The position numbers and the translations under genes are program-made. Below the pieces are notes generated by a model. That model saw only the letters and a list, made by a program, of their open reading frames with translations, was not told where the DNA came from and made no database searches. Of a stretch of DNA of 64,000 bases, positions 1 through 8,960 are shown in pieces (position 1 is the stretch's first letter; each line of letters begins with the position of its first letter). This DNA is from Adiantum capillus-veneris (taxonomy: Eukaryota > Streptophyta > Polypodiopsida > Polypodiales > Pteridaceae): NCBI GenBank assembly GCA_014529385.2, contig CM043970.1, positions 49,281,898 through 49,345,897 of the forward strand, written 5' to 3'.

Positions 1-281
1 AAGCAGCTACAACGATTGGCCGATACATTCTTGTTGGAGAGGTATTATGAGGCCAAAGGATGCTTCATATGCTCTCTTGATGCACCGGGCCATCCTTCCA
101 TCGATGTAGACGACGATATCATGTAGACATGGGATCCCTTGTGGCGAGTGGCTAATGAGGAGTTCGAGGCTAAAATCAAAGCCACTTGTTGGGGTGACCT
201 ATGTGGCAAAATGGCAAAATGTTGTATACTTGGGATGGCAATCATAGGCTAGCCGCTTGGATGGGATTTCTTAAAGAGAGT
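1..281 (+). pseudogene. decayed exon with DGNHR motif
   Basis: Frame 1 reads as protein-like sequence (ERYYEAKGCF, then DPLWRVANEEFEAKIKATCW). It has one in-frame TAG near 124 and a frameshift near 215, after which it continues as YTWDGNHRLAAWMGFLKE. DGNHR followed by a helix resembles the core motif of ParB/sulfiredoxin-like domains; that link is only a motif resemblance. The segment ends at a good splice-donor match (GTAAGT, about 282), so it may be a former exon whose next exon is 1312-2575. The stop and the frameshift argue for a relic. The family is not identified. Confidence 0.4.
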
Positions 282-387
282 AAGTTTTGTTGTTAATTTG
301 CTTGTATGTTCTAAAATGCAATTAATGTGTATCAACTACAGCACGACACACTTACATGATTGCCAAATCAATGTACACTTCAATTTT

Positions 388-435
388 TTGAGTTCATCAA
401 TGCTTTTTGTATTGAGTTCATCAATGCTTTTTGTA
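388..435. repeat. 24-bp tandem duplication
   Basis: Two perfect, directly adjacent copies of a 24-bp unit beginning TTGAGTTCATC lie at 388-411 and 412-435. The surrounding 300-1300 is AT-rich with no convincing gene and probably corresponds to the intron of the relic gene. Confidence 0.8.
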
Positions 436-1707
436 TTTTTTATAAAAACAAGACCATTTTTTAAATTTTGTAGACTTCATATACCATGTCTAATACAAAT
501 GAGTTATAATGCTATTCAATTTCATGTTTGTTAATTTTTTGTCATTGTTCTCTATTTACTTGGTAAGCCTAATGTGCTTCCCTAGTTTCTTGAGCCCAAA
601 GTTGGCTGCTTGGCATGATCTAGGCTATTACCTTAGACACAAATTGATGGCCAAGAGCCTCATGTGAGGCCTCGCATAAGTAAAACAGAGCTTGCTTTTT
701 CACTATCTCTACGGCGTGAAAAGCTTCCTGAGGACTTCATCTAAAGTTTGTCTCTCCTCGTACGCAATTTTGTCTTGCTTTTGCTCTATGCCTTGCTCTA
801 CCTCCAAGAATGCAGTTGCCTGCTCCTCCAATGCCATCGTTGTGAACTGTTTGCTTCTAGTACTATCTTGCATGTTGCTTCTAGTATTGTACATGCTCTC
901 CTAGTATCTTGCCTACTCTGTGAGTATCCTAACCTTGCACTCTAGCTGCTCCATCCAGTACTATCTTGCATGAGGGTTGCATTACCACCTGCTTTCTCAT
1001 CTTGTCCTGCTTGCTTTGGGATGAGACCGTCATGTAGTGATTTAAACCCTATTGTTTCCCTCCAACATTATACCATACTCCCCACCCTCCATCTCATCTC
1101 CGCCCACCTACGCTACTGCAAAGACATTGAAGTTGTTATCATCATCTTTATCTTTCTCGACCAAGTAGGATTTCGTGAAGCTCTAAGTCTTGTAGCCATA
1201 TCTTCTTGTTGCGATCACATCATGAGCTTGCTAGAGCCTCCATCAGAGCTTCGCCTCCATTATAAGGCAAGTGCGGTTGATTGCAACACCAACTAAGAAA
1301 TATATCATCAGTTCTCGCCGCCAATCGCCTTGCTTGTGGGGGACATGGTAGTAGAGATATTAGATGTCATCACAAAAGAAGTCACTTACCCTGCTACTAC
1401 AAGTGCAGAGAAAGGGTCGAATTACGTAGTTGATTTTAGTGTTTTCACAAACGTGTGGTGACTGGAAGATTTGGCGATGGTGTAGAGGAAGAAAGACAAG
1501 CTATATGGAGAATTCATCGCCACGGTTGATGTAGGAGTGAGGGTGCTAAAGGCATTGGTGACAGGGGAGGTGGTGTCTGTTAAGTATGGAGCCTGATTTA
1601 CCCCTTGTAATTTTTTGTATTAAAAACGCACATTTGTAAGGCCCTTGTTGTGAGGAGAAGCCATCGTGCGTGAAGAAAAATCACTCGTCGAAAACCAAAA
1701 TTTTCAC

Positions 1708-1738
1708 AGCCAATCTCGAGCTTCGCTCGAGATTGGCT
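1708..1738. repeat. 14-bp perfect inverted repeat, 3-nt loop
   Basis: AGCCAATCTCGAGC (1708-1721) is followed by TTC and its exact reverse complement (1725-1738). It lies in the upstream (U3) part of the solo LTR, about 290 bp before the TATA box, next to GGCCGG-type short repeats. Confidence 0.85.
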
Positions 1739-2026
1739 TGGCCGGAATATTCCTTTTCACCGAAATATTATGGCCGGACAGCAGTCAGAAAGAGATCGAA
1801 AAACAACCAGTCGATTGGCCGGTTGGCCGATTGGCTGATGGCCGGTAGTCAATGGCTGGTGGCCGGAAGTCAATGGCCGGTGGTGGCCGGTGGCCGAATT
1901 CAAAAGCGAACTTGTCTTCTCAAGGGCAGTCACACATGGGCAGATTGGAGGGTCCGATTTGGACTTATCTAAACAAGGGCGGCTACACATGGCTGCCTCT
2001 CATGAGAGAGGGCAGCCCTTTTGGCC

Positions 2027-2034
2027 TATAAAAG
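2027..2034 (+). promoter_or_regulatory. TATA box of solo LTR
   Basis: TATAAAAG in a GC-rich context about 450 bp after the LTR start. Expected start of transcription about 30 nt downstream. Confidence 0.6.
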
Positions 2035-2238
2035 GAGGCCTCTTCTACACACAAAAATGGATTGTAAAGCATTGTGGTGCATTGTGAAGTTGGTGTGAGG
2101 TGGTGAGAGTGAAGCAAGGTAGGAGCTCTATTAAGGGTATAATCCCTTTGTAACCTACTTCTTGTTTGAAATACTAAAGCCATTGAGTGGCTGCTTTCCC
2201 GTGGATGTAGCCCACATTGGGTAAACCACGTATATCGT

Positions 2239-2239
<1 letters not shown>

Positions 2240-2309
<70 letters not shown>
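2240..2309. repeat. (CT)n microsatellite
   Basis: About 35 uninterrupted CT units inside the solo LTR. Confidence 0.95.
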
Positions 2310-2312
<3 letters not shown>

Positions 2313-2681
2313 CTATAATCTCTCGTGTGTGTAAATTTATCTCTCTCCATTAAGTAAGTTACTCAAATATCTATTTAGCTACGTCATATTTTCTAACAGT
2401 GTTGTTCTGGGAGAAACGGATGGTGTTGAGCATGGTGTGGCTAGTATTAGCCATTCGCATGCTCAAGGCACCGAAGCAAATAATTTGGAGTGAGTTCCTA
2501 CACAGGAACAAGAAGGATGTGATAGAAGAGGGGTTGTGCACCATCGCAAGGAGTTTTACACACATTACAACATAGTAAACATGGTGATTTTCTCACATTG
2601 AGTCTGAATGCTTACTTTTGTTAGCCTCATACTCAAGCTCGTTTTGCAAATCTTTGGTTCTCCTTCTGCCATCAGGACAGA

Positions 2682-2937
2682 GTGCTCAGAGAAACATGAA
2701 TCTGATCGTATTTCTCATTGCCTAGAGTCTTAATCAAGTCGGAACCGGGTACCCACAAGATCAACGCCCAAGAAGAGATCCCTGATCAAAGTGCTCCTTG
2801 GCAGTCGTGGTGTGCACGTTGCGCTATCTCCAGGCACGAGCTTCTTGCATAGCCTCTGCCTACGATATGCCATTGGCTCGTTGGAATGTCCACTAGAGCA
2901 TAAAAATGACCGCCTTGTCTCCCTCGCCCATCCTGGG
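2682..2937 (-). pseudogene. minus-strand coding relic interrupted by the short-LTR element
   Basis: The minus strand reads GRQGGHFYALVDIPTSQWH, then GRGYARSSCLEIAQRAHHD, passes one TGA, continues as SGISSWALILWVPGSDLIK and stops at 2682. Across the LTR element the frame continues at 13191: when 2938-13190 and one duplication copy are removed, LNFFSCQHNAQDGRG joins without a break. An unrecognised gene or gene family member was therefore split by this insertion. One internal stop suggests it was already decaying or decayed afterwards. Confidence 0.4.
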
Positions 2938-3079
2938 TGTCAGGACAAGGGTAGGACCAGCCACGGTCAAGGACAAGGATGGACATGCAGTCAAGGGGGT
3001 CCCTATATTTAGCAGGCCAAGGGTCTATATAGGGCATGGCTGGGTGGAGATTGGCATGTTCAGTTCCCTTGCCCTTTCA
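2938..3079 (+). repeat. 5' LTR, 142 bp
   Basis: Begins TG and ends CA. It includes a TATA-like TCTATATAGG (about 3029-3038). It is very short for an LTR and is in the size range seen in TRIM elements. Confidence 0.85.
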
Positions 3080-3080
3080 C

Positions 3081-3092
3081 TGGTATCAGAGC
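3081..3092 (+). promoter_or_regulatory. primer binding site (tRNA-iMet)
   Basis: TGGTATCAGAGC lies one base after the LTR. It is the standard plant PBS complementary to the 3' end of initiator methionine tRNA. Confidence 0.9.
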
Positions 3093-3192
3093 TCAGGGGG
3101 GAGAGCTATGGAGGAACGGGGCCTTGCATGGCTTGTGCGTCTCTCTCTCTCTCTCCTTCTCTCTCTCAGTCGTTCATGGAAAATTGTGGAGA

Positions 3193-3195
<3 letters not shown>

Positions 3196-3261
<66 letters not shown>
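3196..3261. repeat. (TC)n tract at the LINE 5' side
   Basis: About 33 TC units immediately before the LINE 5' leader. The short-LTR element's own leader (3093-3195) is also CT-rich. Confidence 0.95.
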
Positions 3262-3264
<3 letters not shown>

Positions 3265-3484
3265 CGTTTTTTGACCTAGTAGACAGCAGTTCACTCTTTT
3301 GACCATAACTTGCTCATCCGAACTCCGATTTAGGTGATCTATAGCCTCAATCGAAGAGCACGAAGCCCTCTACGCATTGATGTAAAGACAGAATTTTTCT
3401 GTGTAATGAAAGGCTTTGCTGTAACAGCATCTCAGAACTGAAAAAACTGTCAAAACTTTGCGTTTTTGTTGCCGACTTGAAGCA

Positions 3485-4417
3485 ATGTCAGACAAAACTC
3501 GCAAGGGTGGAAAAGCCACACTCGCCATGGAGAATGATGCAAAATCTCCAAGGAATTTGGATGCTAATCCAACCACATCGTCTACAACAACGGAAGCAAT
3601 GATCATGGCTTACTTGATCTCGTTACAGGAAACCGTCAACAAGCAAGGTGAAGAGTTGCGCGCACTTGCAATGGAGAATGGTACTTTAAGAGTTCTCGTT
3701 GTGGAGAATGAGCACCTCAAGAAGGTTCTTGAAATGCAAACAACACGCTTGATGCATCTTGAGAATGAAGTTCAAGAATGTAAACGCTCTCTTGTTGACA
3801 TGAATGTAGTGAAAGAGCGCTTGAGCAAAGTTGAGAGTGATCATGTATTGAAAGAGGAAACGATAGATACAATACGACATGATGTATGTGAGATGAGAAA
3901 TGCATCCAAATCATGGGCTGATATATGTAAGGATAATGTGGTTTCTACATCTCCTATCACGCAAGCCGTTATCCAAGCAAAGAATGTAGAGAATGTGGAC
4001 ACTCAAGAATTGCAAGAACGACAAAAACGCTCAAAGAACATCGTCATTCGTGGAATCAAGGAGGAAAGCATGGAAACACCCCAATCTCTTGCGGTTGCTA
4101 TTGAAGAGTTTTTTGCTACACACTTTGGCATGTCAGGAATCATGGCTTATGGTGCACATCGAGTTGGAAAACAAGGAGTCCCTCGCTCGGGAGAAAGACC
4201 TATTGTATGTACCATGGCTGATGAGGTAAAGAGAAAGATCATCCTTGACAATGGTTGGATCTACCTCAAAGGAACGGGTTGTAATGTATATGAGGATCGC
4301 ACTCTTATGCAACAAAATGTACGTCGCAAAGCATACGAGGAAAGAAGCAAGAAGGTTAAGGTATCATCTCAAGAAGAAAAGCCACTTGAGGAGGATGCAA
4401 GTCCACCCAACAAATAG
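3485..4417 (+). CDS. LINE ORF1 protein (coiled coil plus RRM-like region)
   Basis: 310 codons from the ATG at 3485; upstream in-frame codons exist but have no ATG. Residues about 50-120 are a heptad-rich coiled coil (NGTLRVLVVENEHLKKVLEMQ, then LENEVQECKRSLVDMNVVKE). Residues about 180-290 have the pattern of L1 ORF1 RNA-binding domains: RSKNIVIRGIKEE, a helix, GAHRVGK, GERPIVCTMADEVKRKIIL, then NVYEDRTLMQQNVRRKAYEE. L1 ORF1p is a trimeric RNA-binding chaperone packaging LINE RNA. No CCHC knuckle is present, which many angiosperm LINE ORF1s have. The stop is TAG at 4415-4417, and ORF2 begins in the same frame two codons later. Confidence 0.8.
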   Translation: MSDKTRKGGKATLAMENDAKSPRNLDANPTTSSTTTEAMIMAYLISLQETVNKQGEELRALAMENGTLRVLVVENEHLKKVLEMQTTRLMHLENEVQECKRSLVDMNVVKERLSKVESDHVLKEETIDTIRHDVCEMRNASKSWADICKDNVVSTSPITQAVIQAKNVENVDTQELQERQKRSKNIVIRGIKEESMETPQSLAVAIEEFFATHFGMSGIMAYGAHRVGKQGVPRSGERPIVCTMADEVKRKIILDNGWIYLKGTGCNVYEDRTLMQQNVRRKAYEERSKKVKVSSQEEKPLEEDASPPNK

Positions 4418-4423
4418 GGACAC

Positions 4424-7400
4424 ATGATCTATGAGACCAACTCACGCTTGCGAATAAGCTTTTGGAATTGTAACGGGTATCCATGGAATGCGGGAATTGG
4501 CATTGATGAGCTTACCAATGACTCCGATGTGATACTTCTTGTTGAAACATGGGAGCATGATGTGCAACGAATTCTTGGATTTGACAAATACGATGTGCAT
4601 TCTTTGATGTGGGCCAAAAATGCAAAGCAACGAAGAGGCCAAGGAGGCGTAGCATGTATGACCAAAAAGGGTTTGAAAGATGTTTCCATTGTCAAAGAAG
4701 ATAAGTATAAACGCTACTTATGGCTGAAAATCAGCCCACCAAATGGTCAAGTCATGTTTGTGGCCGGTTGCTACATTCCTCACTATGACTCCAACTTTTA
4801 TGCTCGCTTGAATATGGATAGAGATCAGCCCTTTGTTGAACTAGAGGAAGACATTGCTCATTACAAGGATCAAGGTGAAGTCATTGTTTTTGGAGACATG
4901 AATGCTCGCACAAATATATTACAACACGACACACAACAAGTTGACATGCCGCATGTCTCAAGAAGAGTGGATGACTCATACATGTATAATCGAAGTTCTA
5001 ATGATGCAAAAGAAGTGGATCACTATGGAAAGTCACTTCTACATATGTGCAATAGTACCGGAATGCTCATTGCAAATGGTGTATCTCTATGGCAAGGCAC
5101 CAATGACTTTACATGTAGAAAGCACAATGGTGCTAGCGTGATTGACTATATGTTGTTCTCAGAAGCCACTTTAGATTGCATACAAAGCTTTACACTTGGT
5201 GAATGGAATCCGGAATCGGATCATAGGATGTTATGTATTGACCTCAAGTGTGGTAAACGGCCCGAGCATGTAGCCTCCAATCATGATGTGAATCATTTGT
5301 ACCTACGTCTAGACTTCAAACGAGCACTTATATATGCTGATATGGTGGACCAAATGTTAAGCGTGATAGAGCATCAAGAGAGCCCAACATTAGAATGCAA
5401 GTGGAAAGTTTTCAAAGAAGTAATTTTCTCTTGTGCGAAGGAATGCTTTTCGGTGAAACACATGTCTTGCAAAAGGTTTAAGAAGGGTGGCACCAAGAAG
5501 AAATGGTTTGACATGGAATGTAGTCAAGCCCGAAAACACTTGCTAAGATTGGATGCAATCAAAGACAAGGAAGTTTACTTGGAATGTTCACACACATACA
5601 AAGCACTTGTTCAAAAGAAGAGGAGAAGGTGGGAAGTCGAAAAACAACTTCTTTTAGCACAAGAGAAAGCACATGCATGTGGCAAGTTTTGGCAAAATCT
5701 AAAAGGCAAGCGTGTTGAGAGCTTTGGTGACTTGACTCTTGAGGATATGTATATGCATTGTAAGAACCTCTATGAGCAACCCAATGTTGATAAGATGGAG
5801 GGTTGTAGCTCCCTTCCATTTATGTCTCCCTTCTTTACCATTGAAGATGTATGCCGCGCGCTTGAGAAACTTGCTACTCGCAAGGTAGGTGACCTTCAAG
5901 GTGTCAAGGCTGAAATGATTAAATGGACAAGCAAGAAAACACGATATTGGATATGCGATATGTTTAACCTTGCACTTCAGTATGGCATGCCTCATGATTG
6001 GAGTGCAAATTGGATCAAACCTTTGTACAAAGGAGGAGATGTAAACAATGTGAACAACTATCGCACTATAATGGTTGGTTCTTTGATGGCAAAGTTATTT
6101 GGATGTATCATGGAGATGAAGATAAGTGAATGGGCTGAAAAGAATGGCAAACGTGCGCTTGGCCAAGCAGCTTTTCGAAAGCATCATAGCACTATTGATC
6201 ACCTTGTCACTCTTCGAGTTCTTATGGAAGCGTCTCGATTGAAAGGAAAAAAGTTGTATTGTTGCTTTGTGGATTTCAAGAAAGCTTTTGACATGGTACC
6301 GCGAGGAAATCTTTGGAGACGTATGCAAAGCCTTCAAGTGCCGAGAGAATTTATGCATGCAGTATTTCGCATCTACCAAAAAGTGATATGTCGATTACGT
6401 ATGGGAGATGGAATTTCAGAATTTTTTGCAAGCACTATTGGTGTCAAACAAGGATGCCCACTTTCCCCAACCCTCTTTGGGCTACTCATTGATGAATTGG
6501 AATGCATGGTTCTTGATTTTATGCAGCAAGAAGGCATAGAAGAGGTTAAGATCGGAAATGCGGTGATCATGCTTTTGCTTTATGCCGATGATGTAGTGCT
6601 CTTGGCACATACCTTAGAAGATGCACAAAAGCTTATGAATATCTTGGAACGCTTTTGCCTACATAGTGGGCTGATCGTGAATGGATCCAAAACCAAGGTT
6701 ATGCTTGTAAAGACCCTCAATGACGAAAATACATGCATTGTATACAACAATGAGAAACTTGAAGTGGTAGATCACTTCAAGTACCTTGGCCTTGAGGTTC
6801 CATCCAATCATAAATGGAAGGATTGTGCAATGCGTCGCTTGGAAGCTGGAAAGAGGGCTTATTATGCATTTGAGAACATGTGCAATGCAGGAGAGATCAG
6901 GTGTTGGGCTCTCAAAAAGTACCTCTTTGACACATTGGTGACACCGGTGCTTCTTTATGGAGTGGAGGTGTGGGGTGGAAGCATCGGGAAGTCTACTTGG
7001 AAAGAGTTTGAGAATGTCCAAAAACGTTTTCTCACCAACTTTCTCCAAGTCAAGACACAAACACCCTACATGCTCTTACTTCTTGAGTCCGGATCGCTTC
7101 CCATTGAGGTCTTGGGCATGGAAAGGGTTGTGGAGTACATGCGTAAGACACAACGTAGCCCTTTGCATCGACTTCCTAGAATCGCATATGAAGCAAGTCA
7201 AAAGGTTCAAAAGACATGCAAGAGCAAAATACTAAGTTCGGGGTGGATGCTTGATATCAAGAAATGGTTTGGAAGATGGGATGCATGTCACTTGGTCAAG
7301 GATGCGTCGATCGACTCCCAAGTTAATGAGGCCTTCTTACAACGCCAATGTATCATGGCTTGGGAGAAATCCGGAGGTTCTCGCTTCAGCCATTACACCA

Positions 7401-7804
7401 CACACGTTGCCCCAAACTACAAATCTCTCTTCTTCTCAGAACGAGGTAACCGAACCCATTCCTACATCCTTGAGCCCATCCCGTTGAGTGCGATCTGCAC
7501 CATTGCCTCCATTCGTCTTAGCTCCCATTCTCTACGCTGCGAGACAGGACGTTGGGGCACTGGCGAGGAGTGTCATCGACTTTGCACCTTATGCCCTCGT
7601 CAAGTGCGAGAGAGTGAGTACCACACACTACTTGAGTGCTCAGCTTTTGACCACATTAGGTCCTCTTTTCCCCATATATTCAGCCATGAGCTCTCCCTAC
7701 ATAGCTTCCTCTCCCAACCACGATGTGGACTCTCTATTGCGACGCTCATTTCAGCCATTTTTGAGCATCGAGAGTCACTTATGAACTCCACTAACACCAC
7801 GTGA
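4424..7804 (+). CDS. LINE ORF2 protein: endonuclease and reverse transcriptase
   Basis: 1126 residues. The N-terminal APE-type endonuclease has the expected residues: WNCNG (about 14), the E of VETWEHD, the Y of GCYIPHYD, GDMNAR (about 155), a DYM motif and ESDHRM (about 265). The RT follows: [45 protein letters not shown] and YADD at residues 720-723. The C-terminus has a Cys/His zinc-binding segment (CHRLCTLCP from residue 1050, then EYHTLLEC) of the zf-RVT type. The enzyme nicks target DNA and primes reverse transcription there. All catalytic motifs are present and the frame is open, so the copy may be active. ORF1 ends 6 nt upstream in the same frame. Confidence 0.92.
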   Translation: MIYETNSRLRISFWNCNGYPWNAGIGIDELTNDSDVILLVETWEHDVQRILGFDKYDVHSLMWAKNAKQRRGQGGVACMTKKGLKDVSIVKEDKYKRYLWLKISPPNGQVMFVAGCYIPHYDSNFYARLNMDRDQPFVELEEDIAHYKDQGEVIVFGDMNARTNILQHDTQQVDMPHVSRRVDDSYMYNRSSNDAKEVDHYGKSLLHMCNSTGMLIANGVSLWQGTNDFTCRKHNGASVIDYMLFSEATLDCIQSFTLGEWNPESDHRMLCIDLKCGKRPEHVASNHDVNHLYLRLDFKRALIYADMVDQMLSVIEHQESPTLECKWKVFKEVIFSCAKECFSVKHMSCKRFKKGGTKKKWFDMECSQARKHLLRLDAIKDKEVYLECSHTYKALVQKKRRRWEVEKQLLLAQEKAHACGKFWQNLKGKRVESFGDLTLEDMYMHCKNLYEQPNVDKMEGCSSLPFMSPFFTIEDVCRALEKLATRKVGDLQGVKAEMIKWTSKKTRYWICDMFNLALQYGMPHDWSANWIKPLYKGGDVNNVNNYRTIMVGSLMAKLFGCIMEMKISEWAEKNGKRALGQAAFRKHHSTIDHLVTLRVLMEASRLKGKKLYCCFVDFKKAFDMVPRGNLWRRMQSLQVPREFMHAVFRIYQKVICRLRMGDGISEFFASTIGVKQGCPLSPTLFGLLIDELECMVLDFMQQEGIEEVKIGNAVIMLLLYADDVVLLAHTLEDAQKLMNILERFCLHSGLIVNGSKTKVMLVKTLNDENTCIVYNNEKLEVVDHFKYLGLEVPSNHKWKDCAMRRLEAGKRAYYAFENMCNAGEIRCWALKKYLFDTLVTPVLLYGVEVWGGSIGKSTWKEFENVQKRFLTNFLQVKTQTPYMLLLLESGSLPIEVLGMERVVEYMRKTQRSPLHRLPRIAYEASQKVQKTCKSKILSSGWMLDIKKWFGRWDACHLVKDASIDSQVNEAFLQRQCIMAWEKSGGSRFSHYTTHVAPNYKSLFFSERGNRTHSYILEPIPLSAICTIASIRLSSHSLRCETGRWGTGEECHRLCTLCPRQVRESEYHTLLECSAFDHIRSSFPHIFSHELSLHSFLSQPRCGLSIATLISAIFEHRESLMNSTNTT

Positions 7805-7860
7805 CATGTTCATTTGGTCCCATAGGTCATATTTGACCTCCCAGGACGATAATAGAACTA

Positions 7861-7864
<4 letters not shown>

Positions 7865-7900
<36 letters not shown>
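7865..7900. repeat. (TC)n tract at the LINE 3' side
   Basis: 18 TC units directly after the LINE 3' end, preceded by CTATCTATC. It mirrors the tract on the 5' side. Confidence 0.95.
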
Positions 7901-7904
<4 letters not shown>

Positions 7905-8880
7905 TCGATGGAGGGCCATGGCAGGGCGTGTTGAGGTCGGTGGACAAGCTTCACGAGGAAACCCTGCTGCAAGGCGGGCATGGCCCCTTCCGGCTGCAAG
8001 GCAGGCATGGCCCCTTCTGGCTGCAAGGCGGGCATCGCCCCTTGAGTAGAGGCTAACCGAGTGGGGTTGGGAAGCCGATAAGCACCGCGGGCAAGCTCGC
8101 TTAGCAGGAGTAAGGGTCGAATTTCGACCTACATCATACATGGCATGGAAAGCATCTACGGATGCGTGTTGGCCTGCGAAGCAACTTTCGCTCCTGCTGC
8201 ACGGTCGTGAGATAACCATACAGGTGAAGACGATCAAGATCTCGCCTGTGCAATTCGCCACCATGGCTGCAGGAGGTATTTCGGAAAAAAAATTTGGGAC
8301 ACCCTAATTTTGGGGTACCCACACCCAATTAAGGGTCAAAGCCCACGGCAGGGCTAGGCACAACGGGTTAACGACTTGGTTTTTGGGGTTTTGGGTGGTA
8401 AGTTTCTCCCTCCACTTCCACAACCTCGACACAGTGACAACGGCACGGACAGTATTATTATTGATTTGCGGATCATCGACGCATTGATCTACATGGCTAC
8501 AACCTACCATTGTATATCCGTCAACACCGCTCGAGACTCGACGGCAGGGAACATCTGCACGGAGATGAAAAGTTTAGCATGCATGCTCATGCTCATGCTC
8601 ATGCTCATGCATCATGCAACACTTTGAAGGCATGGCATCCGTACACGGATGGATTATGAGGTTTGAGTTTCACCTTCTTCTCTTTTCATAGCTTTGTGCA
8701 TATGATGGTATTGCAGGAGCCTGTAATTATTTTCATCTTGGCCATGGTGCATGAATGACTACCATGATGAGTTCATTCCGTCCGATTTAGTTGGTCGATA
8801 CCACAATTTGGACTAAGAAGCAGGTCTCCAACAACACTACCCCATACCAAGAATGTTATGGTGCTCCAACAAGACAAGGT

Positions 8881-8960
8881 TGCCTAGGAGTACAAGTAAA
8901 ATAGGCCATGTCAACAAGTTTGCCTAGGAATACAAGTAAAATAGGCCATGTCAACAAGGT
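8881..8960. repeat. 40-bp tandem duplication
   Basis: Two adjacent copies (8881-8920 and 8921-8960) starting TGCCTAGGA differ at one position. Confidence 0.9.

Larger units (their letters stand above)
1578..2398 (+). mobile_element. solo LTR (821 bp)
   Basis: The element starts TGTTA and ends TAACA, the inverted termini expected of an LTR. It is flanked by GTGTC (1573-1577) and GTGTT (2399-2403), a target duplication with one mismatch. It contains a TATA box (2027-2034), a CT microsatellite (2240-2309), a perfect hairpin and GGCCGG-rich short repeats (about 1815-1895). No PBS, PPT or internal region adjoins it. The coding frame of the surrounding relic is restored when it is removed. The plus orientation comes from the TATA box. 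Confidence 0.75.
1312..2575 (+). pseudogene. second exon of relic gene, split by a solo LTR
   Basis: From an acceptor-like ATCAG at about 1311 the frame reads PIALLVGDMVVEILDV and continues through KKDKLYGEFIATVDVG to about 1577. There are two stops on the way (after FTNVW and LEDLAMV). The frame then resumes at 2399 as FWEKRMVLSMVWLVL and ends at a TAG at 2573-2575. Removing 1578-2398 plus one copy of the 5-bp duplication joins GEVV directly to LFWEKRM in one frame. So this was one continuous coding exon before the LTR arrived. The protein family is not recognised. It is probably the same gene as 1-281. Confidence 0.45.
3262..7864 (+). mobile_element. apparently intact LINE (non-LTR retrotransposon)
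   Basis: The unit consists of a leader of about 220 bp, ORF1, ORF2 with apurinic-type endonuclease and reverse transcriptase, and a short 3' region. It is bracketed by TC repeats at 3196-3261 and 7865-7900. Both ORFs are open, unlike the surrounding LTR element, so the LINE is the younger insertion. No poly(A) tail is seen. The 3' end runs into CTATCTATC(TC)n, so target duplication cannot be separated from the microsatellite. Exact ends are inferred. Confidence 0.8.

Noticed and set aside
709-894. Minus-strand frame beginning MYNTRSNMQ, gag-like
   Set aside because: Too short, and the NTRS resemblance to plant gag N-termini is not supported by any neighbouring domain.
3262-7864. LTRs, PBS and LINE proteins as one hybrid retroelement
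   Set aside because: The LINE is bracketed by TC repeats and its ORFs are intact while the LTR element interior is decayed. Separate insertion is the simpler reading, so the hybrid is kept only as a hypothesis.
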